Shown piece after piece: positions 22,260 to 35,910 of a stretch of 64,000 nucleotides of DNA (position 1 is its first letter; each line of letters begins with the position of its first letter). The notes below the pieces were generated by a model. It was not told the DNA's origin. It was given only the letters and a program-made list of their open reading frames with translations, and did not search any database. The stretch is from positions 62,001-126,000 of the forward strand of contig RCTD01000033.1 of assembly GCA_014898415.1 (NCBI GenBank). The letters run 5' to 3'. This DNA is from Stromatinia cepivora (Eukaryota > Ascomycota > Leotiomycetes > Helotiales > Sclerotiniaceae). The translations under genes were made by a program, and so were the position numbers.

Positions 22260-23119
22260 CAATTTTTGAATAAAGAAATATATTAATTAATTTGGAAAGT
22301 TATAGAAAGATCTTTTTATATAATATATAAAAAACAGAATTTATTAAAATGTTATTGTTTTTGATATAATTTTGTATTTGAATTTAAAAGAAATAATTTT
22401 TTTATTAATTAAAAAATAATAAAAAATTTAATTATCATTTTATCATTAATTGATTCTTTGTTATATAATTTTGATAATCCTTTTTATTCATTTTTGAAAA
22501 ACAATTCATCAATTAATTATTATTGATATTTTATTATATAATTAATTATAATAAAAATAAGAAATACTTTAAATTATTTGATAAATTCAGAAAACAATAC
22601 TTTCAGGATTTTAAATAATATCAAAAACAAAATATTTATATTTAATCATCAATTCATTATATAATTTGAATTAAAATTGATTAAAAAACTGAAAAGTATA
22701 TAAAAAGAGTTCGATATCTTTAAAACAAAAAATCAATAACAAATCAAAAAGATATATATTTGTTTTATATAAAGAGGAACAATTGATTTATTATCAATAA
22801 TTGCTATTAAAATAAAGATAATATCTAATTTTGTTTCTATTTTTCAAAATTTTTAAAACTTCAAAAACTATTATTTTATAAAATTTTTAATATTATAAAA
22901 ATAAGAAACTTCTTTTTTCAAATTGAATTTATATTTCGAAATAATAATAAATATTGTTTTCTTATTAATCAAAAAAAATGTATTATTTGATATTTTCAAA
23001 AACAATTATTTATAATTTAATATATCCTAAAAAAAGTTCAAAGAATATATATATAATATAATATTAAACAAAAACAATCGATAATGATTTATTATATAAT
23101 AAATCATTTATATTAAATA
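22260..23119. other. Extremely AT-rich stretch, no identifiable content
   Basis: Almost pure A/T with no open frame. Probably heavily mutated transposon sequence and the target into which Gypsy-1 inserted; identity lost. Confidence 0.6.
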
Positions 23120-23124
23120 ATAAT

Positions 23125-23436
23125 TGTTACGCCGGGTAACAGGAAAACACTTACGTGCTACCAGTAGCATGTGACTGGCTCAATGAGGATCAGCAAGCTT
23201 AATATTAAATCATATTGATCCTATTGAATAGCTAAAGTATGAAAATCTATATAATCAAGATGGATTTCTTTTGTATAAAGTTTCATATTCAAAATCAATT
23301 ATTTAGTATACTCTATTATTAATTATAAATAGTATATCATTATTGTTATTATTTAAATCCCTATTTGATATTTAATTATAAATCATTTCGAGAGTTTAAA
23401 GTACTTTTATATAATCTAAACAGTTATTTTGTAACA
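23125..23436 (+). repeat. Gypsy-1 left LTR
   Basis: 312 bp. The first about 80 bp keep G and C at sites where the right LTR has A or T; the last 80 bp show the reverse. Confidence 0.93.
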
Positions 23437-23519
23437 CTTTGAATACTATTATTGCTTCAAATATCGATTCGATAAATAACGATATTATATCTTCTACAAT
23501 ATTATAATCTAGCAATTCT

Positions 23520-24540
23520 GTTATAATCAATTAGATTATCTTCAAGAGTATCAATAAGAATGGAGATATCGCTATAGGAGGTATCGAAGATTTCAAAGAG
23601 ATCATTATTACTGAGATTCTTAAAATCGTTTTACTAAACCGATTTATAAGCAACCGATAAGAACTAGAAACCTTTTTGCTTCAATTTGAGATTTACTTCT
23701 AATTCAATCAAGATAAATTCAACTATAATATCGATAAAAGTGTTTGAACTGTTTTCTACTTCAAAGGAAAAGCTGCTAAATGGATCCAATTTTATTTCAA
23801 GGATTATTTCATTTATTTGAACGAATCTAAGAAACGAATATATCCCATTCAAATTATCTTTGGGAAATTCGATAGATTTAAGAAAGAAATATATCGAATA
23901 TTTGGAAATATCAACGAATTATATAATACTAAATCCAAAATCTATGATTTCAAATAAACAGGGTCAACAATCAAGTATACTGTGAAATTCAGGAGGTATA
24001 TAGGTATTATTGAATAGAAAGAAAATGTAACAATAAATTATTATAGGAAAGGGCTTAAGCCTGAAATCAGGTTAGAATTGAATTGCAATTGTATTTGGAA
24101 GGATCTAAACGAATTAATCAAGGAATCTATTAAAATCGATGAAATATTTTACGAATATCAAGAGGAATATTGATCTTCCAATTTTCATGGAAATCGAGAT
24201 TGCAATAAATATTATAAGAATGAAGGAAGATTTCGAAAGAATAAACAATTATATAAAAAATCAATACAATTGAATGCAATCTTCAAGAACAAATTATTTA
24301 AAGAAGAAGTAGAATAGAGATATAAGGATAAGTTTTGCTTTGAATATAGCAAATCAGGATATCGAATTAGAGATTATTGAACTAAAAAATCATTAGAAAG
24401 AGATTATTATAAAAAGTTCGGTAAAGGTTAATTCAATGCTATTTTCATTCCTCAATTATATACTGTTAGTATTATTGATATTACTATTGAATAACTACCG
24501 ATTGCAACCGAGGAAAAAAAATCGGAAAAAGAAAGCTTTT
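23520..24540 (+). pseudogene. Gypsy-1 gag remnant with mutated zinc knuckle
   Basis: A plus-strand frame interrupted by stops reads as Gypsy Gag: KGKAAKWIQFYFKDY (about 23770) and EGRFRKNKQLYKK (about 24220). At 24336-24377 is CFEYSKSGYRIRDY, which has CCHC spacing (C-x2-C-x4-H-x4-C) with three of the four ligands turned to Tyr, as expected from G to A and C to T RIP changes. Gag would normally form the particle and bind RNA through this knuckle. Stops are TAA, TAG and some TGA. Confidence 0.8.
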
Positions 24541-24879
24541 GATAGTTTCATAGAAACCCTAGTTCAGAAGAACTATGGACTATTCACGAAATAGACGCTT
24601 GGAATCGTTGTATCTAGAGGTTTGGGGATATAGATAAAGATATATTGAATAAAGATTTTAATATAGTAAACGTTAAGAAAGGCAAAACCTATGAAGTAAA
24701 ATTCATAAATGAATATTTAATTCTATAGAATAGAATCATTATCGATAATTACTTTATCGAAAAAATCATTAATAATTACCCAAAAAGATCAATAGAAGGA
24801 ATTAACCAGGAATTGGTAATTGATCAAATTGATCACAATAAGGTTTTGGATTAAGGACAATTAAATATCGCAGGATAGA

Positions 24880-25010
24880 TAGGATAGATTTATTATAATA
24901 CAAAGATAAATGGACAAGTAATCCGGATTATAATTGATTCAGGGATTATAAGAAATTTTATTGTATTAGGAATTATAAAGTATTTGGGAATACAGTTTCA
25001 AATGAAATGT
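24880..25010 (+). pseudogene. Gypsy-1 protease remnant
   Basis: IIDSGIIRNFIVLGIIKYLG resembles the retropepsin DSGA-x-NF motif of Ty3/gypsy elements (aspartic protease that cleaves Gag-Pol). The DSG triad is kept, but the surrounding frame is interrupted. Confidence 0.75.
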
Positions 25011-25554
25011 ATTCTATATCAATTACAATTAATTAATAAACAATTAATTGGATTGAACAAAAAGATTTCGTAGGAGATTTGTTCTTTATAGATAAGTATA
25101 ATCCAGTATAAAAAGATTATTCAATTCGATATTGTTTTATTAAGAAATCAATAGATCATTCTAGGAATACTATAATTGAAAATATACAATCTTTGGATTA
25201 ATTGATCAACAGAAATCATATCATTTCCGAAGAAGAGAAACGATCAATGAGATACATTAGAACCTGCGAAATTAGATATACGCAATAAAGAATTAAAGGC
25301 GAACAATATTATTGATATAGAATATTGAATCCAGGATCCTTTATTAACAATAAAGGAAAATAAATCTTTTATACAAATAAAAAATAAATAAAAGAAATTA
25401 TTCGAAATCATTTCTGTAAAGAAACAGAACGAAATATTAATACCAATACAATATCAGAAGTACAAGAAATTATTCGAGGAAAGAAAAGACTATAATATCT
25501 TATCAGAATATAAACTATAAGATTATGAAATAATATTAAAGGAAGGCAAAATAC

Positions 25555-26578
25555 TTTTATTTGGATTAATTTATTCAATATCAGTTTTTGATTTAGGGAT
25601 ATTTAAGAATTATATTAACGATGTATTAAAAAAAGGATGGATCAGAGAATCCATTTTATAAACAATTAGCCCTATATTATTTATATCAAAAAAGGATAGT
25701 ACAAAGAGATTATATATAGATTATCATAAATTTAACAATATAATGATCAAAGATCGGTATTCATTTCCATTAATTATGGAATTAAGGGATCGATTGAGAA
25801 AAGTTAAGATTTTCTTCAAATTTGATTTATGAAACGGATTTCACTTTATCAGAATAAAGAAAGATGAAAAATGGAAAACAGTATTCAGAATTCGATATAG
25901 ATTATATAAGTATCAGATTATACTATTCGAATTAACAAATATATTAGCAATATATATATATTTGATTAACAATATATTAAAAAAGTATTTAGATATTTGC
26001 TGTATATATTATCTAGATAATATTCTAGTATTTTTAGAGATAAAAGAACAATACATCAAGGATATCCATAAGATCCTATAATACTTGGAAAAAGCCGATC
26101 TCTAATGTAAACCCAACAAATATGAATTTTATATTATAAAAACGGAATTCCTAAATTATATTATATTCTCCGGAGGATTCAAAATGAATTTTAACAAAGT
26201 AAAAACAATCAAAAAATAAAAACTATTAATCAATATAAAGAAAATACAATCCTTTTTAAAATTCGTTAATTTTTATTAATAATTCATTAAAAATTATTTA
26301 AAAATAGCTACTTCAATGATAAAGATAATCAAAAAGAATCAAAGGGAATTCAAATGAATAGAAATAATATAAATAGCTTTTGAATACTTTAAGAAAGTAT
26401 TTGTAGGAGAATCAATTATCAAAGTATTTAATCTAGAATTACTAATAATTATAAAGACAGATTCTTTAGATTATATAATAAATATAATATTTAATTAACC
26501 AAGTTTGAATAAAAAATAATAATCAATCGCTTATTATTTATATAAATTATTATTAGTTAAATTAAATTATAAGATATA
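25555..26578 (+). pseudogene. Gypsy-1 reverse transcriptase remnant
   Basis: Reads GWIRESIL, PILFISKKDSTKRLYIDYHKFN, RYSFPLIMELRDRL, FFKFDL and YYLDNILVF. The last is the RT catalytic YLDD box with the second Asp changed to Asn (GAT to AAT, about 26006-26031), so even without the many stops the enzyme would be dead. The frame runs up to the Copia-A insertion at 26579 and resumes as RNase H after 36221. Confidence 0.88.
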
Positions 26579-26888
26579 TATCACGGGATAGTATGATTAC
26601 AGAGCACTTTCAGGGATCGGGGAATAGGTGGTACACATGATTGGTAGAGTAAAAGAATTGAATGACTTACACTTGATTATATGAATCAAGAACTGTATAT
26701 ATAAAACAAATAAATGGTTATCTAGCCGATATGTATCTTAATTAGACTAGATCTTTGTTTATTAATATATCAGGATCACTTTATCAAATTAGTAGATTGG
26801 TAAGGATTAGTAGATTCTTCATTTTGATTGGAAAATATACACTTTGATTCTTTATAAGATACAGGGGATCACAGGGCTTTCTATGACA
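26579..26888 (-). repeat. Copia-A 3' LTR (left in the window)
   Basis: 310 bp; outer edge TATCACGGGATAG keeps more G and C than the right copy. Adjacent to the polypurine tract. Confidence 0.92.
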
Positions 26889-27738
26889 CACCCCCTAGAT
26901 CGAAAGGCGATCTGAAACAAATGGAAAGGTATAGAAAGTGGCAATTCATATGATTCGTGAATGAATATACAAAACGATTATAAATAGATGTTAATAAAGG
27001 AATAGTATAATATATAAATCTGAAATGATTCTGGTATTTTTGGAATAGAGAAGAATTTGATTGTATATAAATCGCAAATTTCTTTTGATTTTCGATTTGA
27101 TATTTATGATATTTTTCGAAATCAAGATTTTGAACAATAAAAAGAAAGTTTTCCGTTAGGAGAATATAGATGAATGATCGATTCTGTAATATAGCAATTG
27201 AGAATATATGTAATTGCTAAACTATAGTGTATTGATTGTAATGGCGAAATAAAATGAATGAATTTTTAAAGATATATGAATCCTTTTTTTGTATTTTTGT
27301 TTTTGTTTTAATTAAGTTTTTATTAATCATTATTATATTTAAGATTTCGGGGTTTAAGAAGGTTAAATAAACGAATCTCAATTGTATTAGACAAATGGTG
27401 ATTGAGAAGAAAGCTTTGAGAGAATTGAATATGAGAGAAAATTTCAATATTTCTTTAAAGGATTAATAAATTGAATAGAAAAAATTAATGAGTTTAATAT
27501 AGATAACAAATTAAGATATCAATCTTTGGGAATATAATTTAATTAAATTTGCTTCTAGAATAATACACAATCATTTATTTCAGAAATCGTTTTTCTTTAT
27601 TAAAGGAATTGCTATTTGTCGTAATCAATTATCTATTATAGATTCAAATAATAATTTGGAAGTAGATTTTGTTCTTAAATCCTATTATATAATTGAAAGG
27701 TTTTATTAATTTTGTATTTGTAATTATCGAAGTAAGGG

Positions 27739-28892
27739 TTGTTCAATAAAAAAGAGAAAAAAGGAAGGGTTTCTTTATTTGATGATAACGATTCATTCGA
27801 TTTTTCGGTATCAGGTTTTTCGGATAATGAATTAAATAAAAAAGAGAAAGAAAAAAGGTTATCAAAAATTACTGGCTCTTTAATCAAAACAAAAAATGAA
27901 GGGAATTATAGGGAAAAAAACAATCATTTATATATTCGATATATAAAATTGTTAATTGTTGGGAAACATAATTTCTATAATAAATATTTTGTTAATTCTT
28001 TTAAACCGAATAATTATTAATATTGGAATTATAATATTTATTTGTATATTCTTTTATCGACTTTCCTCCATTCTTTGGTAGATTATTATATCGTTATTCA
28101 TTAACAAAATTCGAAAGTAAATTCTTTGTTTATTCTTTACCTTAATAATATACTGATTATTGGTTGTATAATCCAAACAGGGATACAGAATTGCAATGAA
28201 AATGATATTGAAGATCGAGAAAAAGAAAGAAATTATTCCTTCGTTTCTGTATTGTTATTCCCCCTTTCCTCATTATATTATTCACCAGAATCCTCGAAAA
28301 GTTAAACAAAAGAAATATATTGTAATTTCGAAAAGCAATAATAAAAATAAAAAAGAAAAAGTAATAAAAAAGAAAAGAAGAAAAAAATGGGTGATATATT
28401 CAAAGAAAAGAAAAAGAAGGGATAGTCCTTTGACTCCTATAATACCAATAATATTAATAGTTTTAATTACTTTAATTATTCCTTATTCTTTAATTGTTAT
28501 AGATAATCCAAAAGTTCTTTTATTTGAATTTCAAATTATTAAATTTAAAAAGAAGTTTATCCTTTTTCAAAAATAGAAAAATAAAGAATGAAAAAATGAT
28601 TAGCCTTGATTATTCTTTGTTTCCTAATGAATATGAAATATATGAATTAAAGCGCATTATAAAAAAATATAATGATCTAAAATATCAAATAAGATTCATT
28701 CTATCCACATCAAAGGGAAGAATTATAAACTCCAGATTATCATTATTCAAACTTTATGATTATTATTATTCAAGTTTTATAATTCTATTATTCATATTTT
28801 GTAAATTAAGAAGAGATCAGAAATATTCGAACTTTTGTTTTGTAAGATTCTTAATAAGTTTATCAATAATTATATCAATAATCAATAAATAA
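27739..28892 (+). other. Three ORFs antisense to Copia-A, between its RNase H and 3' LTR
   Basis: Plus-strand ORFs at 27739-28020 (93 codons), 28196-28576 (126) and 28524-28892 (122) sit in the extra 3' segment of Copia-A, antisense to its pol; not all start with ATG. The first is Lys/Ser-rich (LFDDNDSFDFSVSGFSDNEL). The second has a strongly basic core (KVIKKKRRKKWVIYSKKRKR) followed by a hydrophobic stretch of about 25 residues (IILIVLITLIIPYSLIVI) that could be a membrane segment. No family recognised. Low G+C makes long Lys/Ile ORFs less surprising, so real coding is uncertain. Confidence 0.3.
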
Positions 28893-30077
28893 ATTATATA
28901 AAAGTTCTCTTTTGAATATTCTTAATATAACCATATATTTTGAATATCGATATAATATAGTTTTATAATAATCCGCTTGTTTTCATCAACCACCAATCTG
29001 ATCGTTTATTGATTATCACAAAAAATCGTTATAAACTCTTTCATTATTAAATCGATCTCTTTTAAAAAATATAAAATTGTTATAGTTTCTTTTGATATAT
29101 ATTCGATTTCAAGAAGCTCTACTTTAGTAATCGAAATGATTATAGTATTTTGTTTAGATATTTTCTATATAATTAAGCTATCGAAAAAGAATATAATATA
29201 TCTTTAAGATAATCAATAAATATTTGAATCATTTGTAAAAAAAATATCTAAGAAAACAAGAAATTGTGATATTTGATCATCATTATATTGGATTATGAGA
29301 TACTTTATATTCTATAGATATTATAAACAATGATTAATAATTTTCATATAATCGCTAAATGAATTGATCAAATAATGATTCAATTGCGAAACAGCGAATG
29401 ATATATTCGTTCTTATCGTGATTGCAGTATATAATATTGAGCCTATTTTCTCTTAATACATTTTTATAATATATATAAAAATTTGACCCTGATTTTTCCG
29501 AAATACCATTATCGAGAGCAATATACTTGCTATCCCATTTATTGCTTTGAATTTCTTAGTAATCTTCTTAATATATATATCATAAACTAATCATAGCTTT
29601 TTCTTGGATCGATTATAGAATATATATATATCTAAAAACCACTTAATATTTCCCAAATCTTATAGCTCATATACAACTTTGATTCCCTTAATGATCTTTA
29701 TAATAATTGATTTATTTTTCTTATAATAAATAATCTGAATATTATTTACAAAAAAAAGAATTATAATAATATACTTTAGATTAATATATAAATATGATTT
29801 CTCCTTATATTATATTAATCCTAGTTTTTCAAATGTTCAAATAAAATCCTTAAATTATATAATTAAGGAATATTATAAATTAAATAAAACTTAATTAATT
29901 ATAACATTTTTGTTTAGGATTTTATATTTATCAAATAAATAATATATAATTGAGGTATCAAAAGGATTATACAAAATATTAACAAAAATATTGATTATAT
30001 TATATTGCTTTATTTCGAGATCATATTTAGTGATAATTATTATTACAATTCGGAATAATCGGTCTATTAATATAATA

Positions 30078-31456
30078 CAGTACTAGTCAACTTATATTAC
30101 CCCACAACCTAATTTCAGTTTTTTTATATATTCAACATCTATCTTTCAACTTAATTATAAAATCAACCATTAATTATTATAATCTAAAATTTGAATATAT
30201 TGAAGTTCTATATCTATACTATTCCCCAAAAAAAATTCAAATCCTTATCGCTCTACAATTAATCAATATTTTGTATACCAGCCTTCTGCCGTAATATAGA
30301 CCTCAATTCTATCAAGTATATTCGCTCCTAATTTATCAAATAATTCTTGATCTAATATATCCCAAATTATTTGTAAACAATTCTTTAACCTTTGTCTAGT
30401 ATATTCCGATTCGCTTTTATTGATTGTAATGTTAAAAAACATTTCATATAACTTTACTTTTAAAGTTTACCAAATATATTCAATAGGATTGAGATTAGGA
30501 GAATAAAAAAGTCAATTCTTCAATATTAGGATCCCTTTCTTTTGAAACCAATCCTGTACTTTGTGGGTACAATAAATAGAAGCATTATCCTGTATAAATT
30601 CATACCTTGGATTCAATCTTTCAAAAGCAAAACCTACCTCAATATCGAGGACCTCGAAATATAAGTTGGCATTATATTTATATTTCTTATTCTCAAAATC
30701 TCTATCCATTATATATAGATTGCTTCTTTTAAGATCCCAAAAGTCTCTTCAGATTATAATCTTTATATTCTTATTTATATTATATATTTGAACTATTCTA
30801 AATTTCTATTTCTGAGTAGGAATACGGAAGTATTATTCTCTTTTTTTACTCCGCTTTTGTTCTATAGAGTATTTATTATTTTATATAATTAATCCTTATT
30901 TCTTTATTGTTAATTTTCTATATGCTAAGTATTATACAAGCTGCTTGAACGTATATATCTGGATAAGTTCTGACTGTTTTTTATACTTTCAATTGATGAT
31001 TCTATAAACCTTCAAAATCTTCTTAATAGTAAAAATACTACATTTAAGACCTACAATTGTTTTTGTTTGTATATAAATTGATTTTGGATATAATCAAATG
31101 TATCGAATTAGTATACATTTTTCTCTTTCTGTATAAGATTTAATTCGAAAAGTATAAGATAGATTTATTCTTTTATTGTGTAATATATTTTGCTATAGAG
31201 TATAACGAACAATTTGTACTTCAAAATTGAGATTAATTGCAATATAATAAGGATTAAAGCCATTGGAAGCTTTGCCAATAATTTTGCTATATAAATATAG
31301 AGTAAAATACTTAAAAGCTAGCTCCCTTTCAATATTCAAGGTTTTGGGAATACATTGTGGTGCTATTGATGAATAAATAATAAAGAGAGTTGAAATTCAA
31401 TTCACGAAATTTACGCGTTTTTAAGGTTTTGGGGTAATATAAGTGCACGGTTACTG
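30078..31456 (-). mobile_element. Tc1/mariner transposon (Tc1-1) nested in Copia-A
   Basis: Terminal inverted repeats of about 33 bp start CAGTAC at the left and, read on the minus strand, CAGTAACC at the right. Both contain CTTATATTACCCC followed by an AACCT end. TA is duplicated on both sides (30076-30077 and 31457-31458). Length 1,379 bp and a single minus-strand transposase are typical. It is the innermost and least damaged element of the nest. Confidence 0.93.
30263..31366 (-). pseudogene. Tc1-like DDE transposase remnant
   Basis: About 367 codons on the minus strand, ending TGA at 30263-30265, a usual length for Tc1-like transposases. Recognisable parts are FIQDNASIYCTHKVQDWF (second catalytic Asp in QDN) and YSPNLNPIEYIW (third acidic residue in NPIE). 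The C-terminal 70 residues are uninterrupted (GANILDRIEVYITAEGW). The expected start codon before APQCIPKTLNIE is ATA at 31364-31366, one G to A change from ATG. There is a TGA where DW is expected and a 1-nt shift before YSPN; the N-terminal half holds several more stops. The enzyme would cut and paste the element at TA. Confidence 0.88.
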
Positions 31457-34118
31457 TAATATAAATAATCTCAATAATATTCTTAATTTAAAAATCTCTT
31501 TATATTATTAAATATAAGTAGTAATAAATAATTAAACCTTGATTATTGTATTTATATATAAACATTTATTGAAGAGGAATCGGTTTTGTAGATTCCAATC
31601 CAGAATCGATTTTACACTAGGTTTTCCTAGCCTTAAGATTATTAATCTTAAGATTGTAGTCTTATTTGAATCAATATTTTATTTGATGATTTTCTAATTG
31701 ATAATAAAAACGAAATAACTTTGAAATTGTAAATATATGAATTCAAGGAAATGGTGTTATTTGTAATCCATTGATTGTAGATCAGATAGAAGATAATAAT
31801 GGTTTTGTTTCAATTTCAGTAATGATTACATTATAAATTATTACAAATTGAGAATACTCTTTTATATTGTTTATTCTTTATTGATCAAGTTAGAATATAA
31901 AATGAAAATTGTTTAAATAGGGTAATCCTATTAAGCCTATCCTTTGAAATATAACAATTCCTATATAGGATCCAGTATTGGAATCGTTTCCTTAATAGTA
32001 TTGTTGTATATATAATTGTCTTTGTATATATATTGATTGCTTTGAAATATAAAAGCCAAATGATTCCCAAAAGAAAGATAACTCCGAGTAATAATTGTAC
32101 AATTGAAACTCAAATGGATTAATCTAAATCCTAAGTATTTTAATCTTTATAATACAAATTCTTTTAAATATTTATTCAAGATTATAAATCCATGAATCCT
32201 TTATAAATCGATCAAATAAATATATAGGGCATAATAATCTTTATAATGATTGGATTTCTTTTATAAAATACTTTGATTGATTATTCCAATATATATACTT
32301 CTTTTTAGAATATTAAGATTGATCGATTGAAATAATCTCTAAATCATTTTCGTATATACCACAAAGAACTTTAATAGTACAATTAATAAGTTTATACTTT
32401 ATATTCCTTATATCAATATATTCAATAAAATCAGAATCCGTATTATTGTTATGAGTATCTCTTTAAACAATATCAATATCTTTATCTACAAGATATAATT
32501 GCTCTTTAATAAAAGAATCGGCTTTTCCAGTTTCTTTAATAAAAAGATCAATCGGTATTTGTATATCTTTATTATATACTTTATCCTTATTATCTAAAGA
32601 ATTAGATAAATTGAATAATCCTAAATCGATTTCTTTATTCTTATCATCATTCTTTAAATCTATATTTACCTTCAAGATCAATTTGTTTATAGATAATAGA
32701 TTTGGAATATATTTAATAAATAAATCAAAAACTTTTCGATTTATAAAAATAGATAAATAAATAAAGTTTTTATAATTATTTTTGTTTTGAATAATTGTTT
32801 TGTTTATTTTGATATAATCTTATAGATCAAAGATTTTAACAAATTGTTTAAGTTTTTTTGTAATATAAATATCGATTATTTGATTAATGAAATTTATATA
32901 ATAAATGAATTCCTTATTGAATATTATATTTCGAATAATAATAACTTTATCGAATTTGGATATCTATATATAATAGATCAATATACTTGGGATATAATCT
33001 ACTAAATATCCAATATATATTCAAGGATTGATTTTATATTATTTCTTATTAATTCTAATTTCTTTATTTTTATTCAAAAAATAAATTCGATATTTATATT
33101 TGTAAATTCTATTTCAATTGGAATAAAGATCATTAAATATTTTCTTTATGAGTAGGGGATTATCTTTATAAAGATAATTATAGAATTATATATCGAATAT
33201 TTTATTAAACGATTTGAAGGATTTGGCCTTTAAAGGATTTATATTATATAAATAAGTAATAATTTGTATTATTTCTATTTACAATTTATCCGATAAATCT
33301 ATTGTAATTTATATTTTTATTTGTTTTATAATTATTTCTTATCCTATATATTCTGATCCTTTATTGGATTTATACATATAAGACAGAGATAATTCAAATT
33401 CGATGCCTTTTTATTTAATCCATTTCTCAAATAATATTATTTTTATAATTCCAATGATAAATATATCATTATTTTGTTTGATTATTATAATCGTTAAATC
33501 ATACTTACAATAAATTTAGACTATAAAACTTTGAATGATTACAAATACTTTATTATATATTTTACAATAGATTGGATATAAAAAGATCTTATTATAATAT
33601 ATTTTTTTGATTAATAAAAATTATAATATATTATTATATCCTTTATCGAAATTAAAAAGATCCTATTGGATTTTGTAGAAAGATTGAAATAACTAATGAT
33701 TATTTGGAGTACAAGAAATGATTTGCTTTGTATAAATACGAATACAATTAATACAATTGGAATGAGTAGTATCTTTTATTTTGATATTTTGTATTGCGGG
33801 TGCTGGATATTCAAAAGTTTTTTTTCTTAAATACCTAAAACATTCATACTATATTTCATTTATATCTTTTCTTGAAAAAAATAGATTATAAGAATGATGG
33901 AATACTTTGTTTATTTTTCTATTCATTATTAAATATATTATAAAAAAATTGCTTATAGGAATAAATAAAAGAGTATTCGAATAAATAGAAAGTGGTTTGT
34001 ATTTTAAGAATACAAGATTTTCAGTACGAATGTATTGAACAATTACTATACTATTTGTATAATCTCTTTTATGAAAAGTACAATTATATCTTGAGAATTA
34101 TAGATCGGCTTTCTCCAA

Positions 34119-34375
34119 TCAAGCCTCCGAAACGATATTGATATGAAAGCCAGGGATGAGTATTATATTGTTTAAGATCAGATCATTATTAGGATAACTT
34201 TCTCTTTTGATGATCCCTTTGATAATACGAACCCTATATCCTAAAACTTGAAAGCTGGAAGTGCTTGCTTCTACAAGATCATTAGGATCGGATAATCGAT
34301 ATCGATGATCATCCAATAAAGATATATCATTCACAATATATATAATACCACAATTATCGAGTAAAATATTATTGA
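34119..34375 (-). pseudogene. Copia-A protease / pre-integrase segment
   Basis: Minus-strand frame reads LDNCGIIYIVNDISLLDD, then about 50 residues later LILNNIILIPGFHINIVS. This is the copia pattern of protease active site (LDSG) followed by the conserved LxNVLYVPGLxxNLLS block. The Gly/Ser of the active site is altered. It is open for 71 codons, one of the longest surviving frames of the element. Confidence 0.8.
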
Positions 34376-35910
34376 ATAAATAATATACTTTTATTATTAT
34401 AGAATATACTCTTAATTGATTATATCAAATATCCAAAATAACAATATTGATTAAAGATCCTGAAAGATCAATAGAACTTTTCATCCATTTCCTTTTGATC
34501 TAATCAAAGTAAAATTGCTTTTATGAATACGATCTTACTCGATCCCTAATTGTTTGTAGCTTATTTTCACTGAATATCCTTTTGAATGATGGATTAGTTA
34601 TTCCAATGAATACTAATTCTATGACTTTGCAATTGTAAATAATATAGCTATAACCAATTCCATTATTCCATTCAGATTTGGTTCTATAAGGATATTCCTA
34701 GATCTTTTTGATCCTTTGATTACTTTTAGAATTGATATTTTTCTTATTCTTCTTAAACTTTTTATTATTTTGAAAAAAAGTAAATATAGAATATATTCCT
34801 TTTTTAGTTTTTGGGGAAATAGAATTCTGAAAGATTAATCCTTTAAAAACATTTTCGAATTATTTAAATAAAAGATTGGATAATCCAAATTGATTATTTA
34901 TCTCGATTTGTATAATCATAGTATTTATTTAGATTGGGAGTATCTTGATATTAATAGCTTATAGAAAAGTATTAATAATGACTTTATCCTATACCTCAAT
35001 GATCTTGTATACAAAAGCTTTGGTATAGGCTATAATCCAATCCCTATATTATTTAACAGAATCGGTTTTGCCAAGCGAAACTTACATTAGAATAGACCAA
35101 TATTTTTATAATACTACGAGTTTGGCAATAGTTATTGTAGATATAAGTTTCCTTTTAAATGCATTGATGATCATCTTGAATAGAAGAGTTATAATACCTT
35201 AATTAAAAATGAATAATTTTATAAGGTATATTTGATCAATTGATAATTCGATCTATTTGTAAATATCCTGAAAAGCTTTATAATTCTGTATATATTTTTA
35301 TTATCAATATTGATACTCCAATTGAAGAAAAACAAACTCGAAAAAGATTTCTTGAAAAATAATTGAAAATAAAATAATAAATCTATTAAAAATAGATTTC
35401 AATATATTACCATCAAAATCTTTCATCTTTGTATCTCTACTAACATCTTCCCTGAATTGGATTACCATAAGATATTCCGAGAATTCCTTTTGATATTGAA
35501 TTTGTTTCTCTTGATCATATTTAGGTTGGAAATCAATAACAAAAGATAAAATAAATGATTTGATTAAAAACCAATCGATTTAATCATAAATAAATTCATT
35601 TATTAGATCAAAGTTTGAAATAAATATCACTGATATAGAAACAAATGGATTATTCTCTGAATTGATTGAATCCCAAATTCCTTGAACTTGACATTTATTT
35701 TTCAAATATAGATATTACTCCAGCCATTAAACACAGATTGTAAGAAAAAGATCATTTTGATTTTTTACTATATTGAATAAAGATAACTAAATTGATATAA
35801 ATATTGAATTATAAATAAAATAGAAATGATATTTTAAGAATAATCCCTTAAATATTTAGTAATCATCGAATAAAAAATTACATAGATTTAAAAACTATCA
35901 GATTCATAAT

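Larger units (their letters stand above)
29040..32700 (-). pseudogene. Copia-A reverse transcriptase / RNase H remnant, interrupted by Tc1
   Basis: Minus-strand text near 29100 (TKVELLEIEYISKETI) matches the copia RNase H STEAEYIA region. Minus ORFs at 31885-32070 and 32463-32681 lie where the RT start and the integrase-RT linker are expected. Frames are full of stops, and the TA target of the Tc1 element lies inside. Boundaries are approximate. Confidence 0.65.
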
